Source: Deinococcus ruber
GTDB lineage: Bacteria; Deinococcota; Deinococci; Deinococcales; Deinococcaceae
Direction of reading: 5' to 3'
Length of the DNA stretch: 64,000 nucleotides
NCBI RefSeq assembly: GCF_014648095.1
Contig: NZ_BMQL01000005.1
Span: 62,001-126,000, forward strand
The notes beneath the pieces were generated by a model. It saw nothing but the letters and a program-made list of their open reading frames with translations, made no database searches and was not told where the DNA came from. The position numbers and the translations under genes were made by a program. Of this stretch, positions 61,106 to 64,000 are shown piece after piece (positions within the stretch are counted from its first letter, which is position 1; every line of letters starts with the position of its first letter).

Positions 61106-62450
61106 GAGACACCTCTTTTCCCAGCGCCGCCCCGATGCTCGCCGCCGCAATTTTGCCGTCCTGCACGGCCATCACCGTACTGGCACTGCCACGCACGCGC
61201 ACGCCGTCGCCGCCCGCCCACACGCGGGGCAAGCTGGTTTGCAGATCGTCGTTTACCTTGATATAACCGCCTTCCAGCTCCAGGCCCAGCAGCGCAGCCA
61301 GCGCGGGTTTTTCCTGCCCAATCGCCTTGATGACCGTGTCGCACTCGATCACGAATTCGCTGCCTTTCACGGGTTCGGGGCGGGCGCGGCCAGAAGCGTC
61401 GCTTTCTCCGAGCGCCATCTTCACGCATTTCACGCCCGTGACCTTGCCACCCTTGCTCAGCACCTCGATCGGCTGGGTCAGGAAGGTGAAGTGAATGCCT
61501 TCGTGCAGCGCAAATTCGTATTCGTGGCGGTAGGCGGTCATTTCGCGCTCGGTGCGGCGGTACACCATGTTCACATCGGCTCCGGCGCGGCGGGCCATCG
61601 TGGCGGCGTCGATGGCGGTATTGCCCGCGCCGATTACCACCGCCTTCTGTCCGGGCTGGAGGCTGGCGGGGTTCAGCTTGGCCTGCTCGATAAATTCCAG
61701 CCCGTCCAGCACGTGCTCTTCACCGGGAATGCCCATCGCGGGCACGGCTCCCAGTCCCAGCGCCAGAAACACCGCGTCGTGTTCGTTCAGCAGGATGTCG
61801 AGTTCGGCGGCCCCGGTCAGCTCGTGGCCCGTCTGCACGTCCACGCCCAGCGCCCGCACCGCCTCCACTTCGCGCTGCGCCACCTCGATTGGCTCGCGCA
61901 GACTGATGATGCCGTAGGTGCTCAGGCCGCCCGCCAACTCGCGTTTTTCCAGCAACGTCACGGCGTGGCCCTGCTTGGCAAGCTCGGCAGCGGCGCTGAT
62001 TCCGGCGGGGCCACTGCCCACCACCGCGACCTTTTTCCCGGTGGGCGCACCCGGCGCGAACAGCTGCAATCCGCGCTCCTGCACGTGGTCTACGGCGTAG
62101 CGTTGCAGCCTGCCGATCTGAATAGGCTTATGGTCTGCGCCCAGCACACACGCGCCCTCGCAGAGTTCCTGCACCGGGCACACGCGGGCGCAGGTGCCGC
62201 CCAGAAAGTTGGCCTCCAGAATGGTGCGGGCCGATCCGCGCAGGTTCTGGGTGCTGATCTTGCGAATGAAGGTGGGAATGTCGATGTGCGTCGGGCACGC
62301 CTGCAAACACGGCGCGTCGTAGCAGTACAGGCAGCGGTTGGCCTCGGTGGTGGCCTCGTGCATGGTCAGGGGCGGCAACAGCTCCTGCCACGCACTGCCA
62401 GAGGAAGAGAGTTCGGGCGGGGACAGTTCGGCGGGCGGTGAATGCGTCAT
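61098..62450 (-). CDS. preT: Dihydropyrimidine dehydrogenase subunit PreT
   Basis: 450 aa from ATG 62450 with GAGGT. N-terminal cysteine motif CLYCYDAPCLQACPTHIDIP, RTILEANFLGGTCARVCPVQELCEGACV for iron-sulfur clusters, then two dinucleotide-binding folds: VAVVGSGPAGISAAAELAKQGHAVTLLEK (FAD) and KAVVIGAGNTAIDAATMARRAGADV (NADH). Glutamate-synthase-like small-subunit type. It feeds NADH electrons to PreA. First gene of the preT-preA-dihydropyrimidinase unit, with a good upstream promoter. Confidence 0.97.
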   Translation of the reverse strand: MTHSPPAELSPPELSSSGSAWQELLPPLTMHEATTEANRCLYCYDAPCLQACPTHIDIPTFIRKISTQNLRGSARTILEANFLGGTCARVCPVQELCEGACVLGADHKPIQIGRLQRYAVDHVQERGLQLFAPGAPTGKKVAVVGSGPAGISAAAELAKQGHAVTLLEKRELAGGLSTYGIISLREPIEVAQREVEAVRALGVDVQTGHELTGAAELDILLNEHDAVFLALGLGAVPAMGIPGEEHVLDGLEFIEQAKLNPASLQPGQKAVVIGAGNTAIDAATMARRAGADVNMVYRRTEREMTAYRHEYEFALHEGIHFTFLTQPIEVLSKGGKVTGVKCVKMALGESDASGRARPEPVKGSEFVIECDTVIKAIGQEKPALAALLGLELEGGYIKVNDDLQTSLPRVWAGGDGVRVRGSASTVMAVQDGKIAAASIGAALGKEVSHG

Positions 62451-62996
62451 GACAGACCTCACTTTGAAGAAGTGGCCCCGTTCCCCTGGGAACGAGTGCT
62501 GAAGGTCGGTTCGCGCCCTCACTGGAGCCGATTTAACCGAGGAGCGGCTTTATTCTAGGCTTAGTTTTTGCATATGGTCAAGTCTGAAATGGATGTTTAT
62601 ACCGCCTGCCCGCTTGGTTCAGTACCGGACAACAGCCGCAAATTCCTTTGCTGAAACGACTTCCGTTCGATTCTGGACTTTTATGGAACGCCAGCAATCG
62701 CAGTAGATATGCAGGATAAAAGTGGATTTTTATGCAGGAATTATGACGCCTGCAATTGTGAGGGAATGCAGAAAAGCCCTGCTGCACAGGAAAAACCTCT
62801 GCTCACCTTTCAGGCATCTCTGCATGATGAAATAAATTATGCTGCCGATATGCAGAAGATAAGGATACAAATCAGGCGCAGGTTAGAGAACGTGCATTCT
62901 GTCGAATAAATTCAGTACACATAGCAAAATATGGCGACCAGAAGAGGCGATGTGCCCACCAGATCGTCGAACCTCGATGCGTTGCTTGTGGCTCCA
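62451..62996. other. AT-rich intergenic region between preT and truA
   Basis: 546 bp, clearly AT-richer than the rest, without a convincing gene. It contains the preT promoter, a palindrome CGTTCCCCTGGGAACG (62479-62494) in the preT leader, and several copies of the word ATGCAG, including GATATGCAGGATAAA near 62706 and GATATGCAGAAGATAA near 62847. Open frames of 66-69 codons exist on both strands, but no start signal supports them. Confidence 0.5.
62552..62581 (-). promoter_or_regulatory. Promoter of the preT operon
   Basis: On the minus strand: -35 TTGACC (62576-62581), 18-bp spacer and -10 TAGAAT (62552-62557), followed by a leader of about 95 nt with ribosome site GAGGT. The spacer holds CATATG. 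Confidence 0.7.
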
Positions 62997-63896
62997 TCAT
63001 ACGCCCGTTTCGGGCAGCTCTATGGGCGTGAACATCGGGTAGGACGCTCCGGCGAAGTACAGACCGTGCGGCGGCACGTTCGGCCCCGCCTGCGTCCGGT
63101 CAGCCGACGCGAGGATGCGGGCCACATCCTGCGCCGTCCACTCACCACGCCCCACCGCCAGGAGCGTCCCGACCAGGCAGCGCACCATCTGCCGCAGAAA
63201 ACTCTCGCCCGCGATGTGCAGTTCGAGTACGTCGCCCGCACGCCGCACCTCCAGGGTATGCAGCGTGCGGCGCGTCTGGCGCTCCTCGCGGGTGGCGAAG
63301 GCCGCGAAGTCGTGGTCTCCGACGAGTTGAAGGGCCGCCGCCTGCATCGCGGCTGTATCGAGGGCAGACGACACGTGCAGCGCCCGCCCCTGCCACAACG
63401 GACGGCGCTGTGGCGTGTTCAGCACGCGGTACACGTAGGCCCGCCCGGTGCAGCGATACCGCGCATGAAAGCCCGGCGGGGCCACACTCAGCGACAGCAC
63501 CACCAGATCGGGGGGCAGCCGTCCGTTCAGCGCCAGTTGCAGGCGCTCGGGCGGCAGCCGCAGCGTCTGGGGAATGTCCCAGTGCAGCGTCATGGCCTCG
63601 GCATGCACGCCCGCATCGGTGCGCCCCGCCGCCACCGGACGCGCCGCCTGCACGTTTCCGGGCAGGGCCGCCTGAAGCGTGTCCTGCACGCTCCGCTGCC
63701 CCGGTTGCGACTGCCAGCCCACAAAGCCGCCGCCGTCCCACTGCACCTCCAGGCGGTAGCGCACACAGCCGGGCGGCGGCGCATACACGCGGCGCTCTGC
63801 CGATTCGGCTTCCTGCGGGTTGAAATCGTCTGGCCCACGCTCCCCCTCGGAAACGCCGGACACAGAGCGGCTGGATACGGTTGACATTGGCTGCAT
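62997..63896 (-). CDS. truA: tRNA pseudouridine synthase A
   Basis: 299 aa from ATG 63896. The catalytic aspartate is D94 in [15 protein letters not shown]. TruA fold blocks are [57 protein letters not shown] segments and [20 protein letters not shown]. It makes pseudouridine at positions 38-40 of tRNA anticodon stems. The first 40 residues are an additional tail, and its first codons are part of an 80-bp element shared with the 46.6 kb locus. ATG 63887 would leave the tail shorter. Confidence 0.96.
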   Translation of the reverse strand: MQPMSTVSSRSVSGVSEGERGPDDFNPQEAESAERRVYAPPPGCVRYRLEVQWDGGGFVGWQSQPGQRSVQDTLQAALPGNVQAARPVAAGRTDAGVHAEAMTLHWDIPQTLRLPPERLQLALNGRLPPDLVVLSLSVAPPGFHARYRCTGRAYVYRVLNTPQRRPLWQGRALHVSSALDTAAMQAAALQLVGDHDFAAFATREERQTRRTLHTLEVRRAGDVLELHIAGESFLRQMVRCLVGTLLAVGRGEWTAQDVARILASADRTQAGPNVPPHGLYFAGASYPMFTPIELPETGV

Positions 63897-63904
63897 ACTG
63901 GGCT

Positions 63905-63910
63905 ATCCTA
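63905..63910 (-). promoter_or_regulatory. TAGGAT -10-like box of truA
   Basis: TAGGAT on the minus strand, 8 nt before ATG 63896; no ribosome site, so possibly leaderless. Confidence 0.45.
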
Positions 63911-63919
63911 TGTTTATCA

Positions 63920-63943
63920 GCGTCCCAAAAGGGCGCTTTTTTT
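63920..63943 (+). terminator. Terminator hairpin upstream of truA, facing right
   Basis: GCGTCCC, loop AAAA, GGGCGC, then seven T on the plus strand. It points away from truA and would stop plus-strand (antisense) transcripts leaving the truA region. Confidence 0.75.
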
Positions 63944-64000
63944 ATTGCTGTCTTCTGCTGAAACAGACCGAGAAGTGGAGCCGGACGGTCAACCTGACTC

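Larger units (their letters stand above)
63871..63950. repeat. truA 5' element (second copy of the 46.6 kb element)
   Basis: Minus-strand partner of 46617-46696 (62 of 80 identical, no gaps). It comprises the hairpin, the promoter box and the first nine codons of truA. Confidence 0.8.

Noticed and set aside
62578..62909. Small ORFs of 69 (minus) and 66 (plus) codons in the AT-rich gap
   Set aside because: No ribosome site, no TANNNT box at the right distance, and the two overlap one another.
62930..62995. tRNA-like look (GAGGTTCGA on the minus strand, CCA-like end)
   Set aside because: No acceptor or anticodon stem can be formed and the T-loop to CCA distance is about 40 nt.

Overview
The window looks like chromosomal DNA of a Deinococcus species. 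The GC content is high, coding density is high, and the gene set fits: bacterial nitric oxide synthase, HemQ-type coproheme decarboxylase, a DrRA-like response regulator, a SanA/VanW pair and a diiron acyl-ACP desaturase. Many start codons sit only 5-8 nt behind a TANNNT box (usually TACACT), the arrangement of leaderless mRNAs known to be common in this genus. I see no insertion sequence, prophage, CRISPR array or rRNA. There is one tRNA-Ala(GGC).

Regions. 1-7.5 kb: end-truncated streptogramin-lyase-like lipoprotein, small acidic protein, PAP2 phosphatase, ROK kinase, thioesterase, DivIC/FtsL-like protein, orphan OmpR-type regulator, acyl-ACP desaturase. 7.1-15 kb: a heterodimeric ABC exporter with one degenerate ATP site, a subtilase lipoprotein and a TPR/HD-GYP protein. 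15-18.6 kb: kynU-kynA followed by nos, preceded by a possible 38-codon leader peptide with tandem Trp codons and by two repeat structures. 19-26.7 kb: VanW/SanA/VOC operon, aldo/keto reductase, coproheme decarboxylase, tRNA-Ala, crotonase, and a divergent PadR/DUF4188 pair with palindromes between them. 26.8-47.6 kb: adenine deaminase, ferredoxin, nitroreductase, a type III polyketide synthase coupled to an ICMT-type methyltransferase, an Fsr-like transporter, a second HD-GYP protein, acyl-CoA ligase, metK, RidA, a two-component system, a PBP4-type carboxypeptidase and a phosphotransferase.

47.7-62.5 kb is a long, almost entirely minus-strand block encoding the reductive pyrimidine degradation route. 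It holds PreT and PreA (uracil to dihydrouracil), dihydropyrimidinase, an N-carbamoyl-beta-alanine amidohydrolase, a class III aminotransferase (beta-alanine to malonate semialdehyde) and a methylmalonate/malonate-semialdehyde dehydrogenase (to acetyl-CoA). A four-gene NMT1/THI5-type ABC importer, a short PucR-type regulator and a SnoaL-like protein lie in the same block. truA closes the window.

The least expected signals are non-coding: (i) a 138-140 bp repeat with two 65-66 bp tandem units, present at 29.3 and 54.2 kb, each ending at the stop of a minus-strand gene; (ii) an 80-bp paralogous element shared by the truA 5' end and the region before the 46.7 kb phosphotransferase, running into the truA start codons; (iii) intergenic inverted elements made of short repeated words such as GTGATGC; (iv) the Trp-Trp leader ORF and 18-bp inverted repeat before kynU. 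Three AT-richer orphan genes (7.1, 41.6 and 49.2 kb) look acquired.
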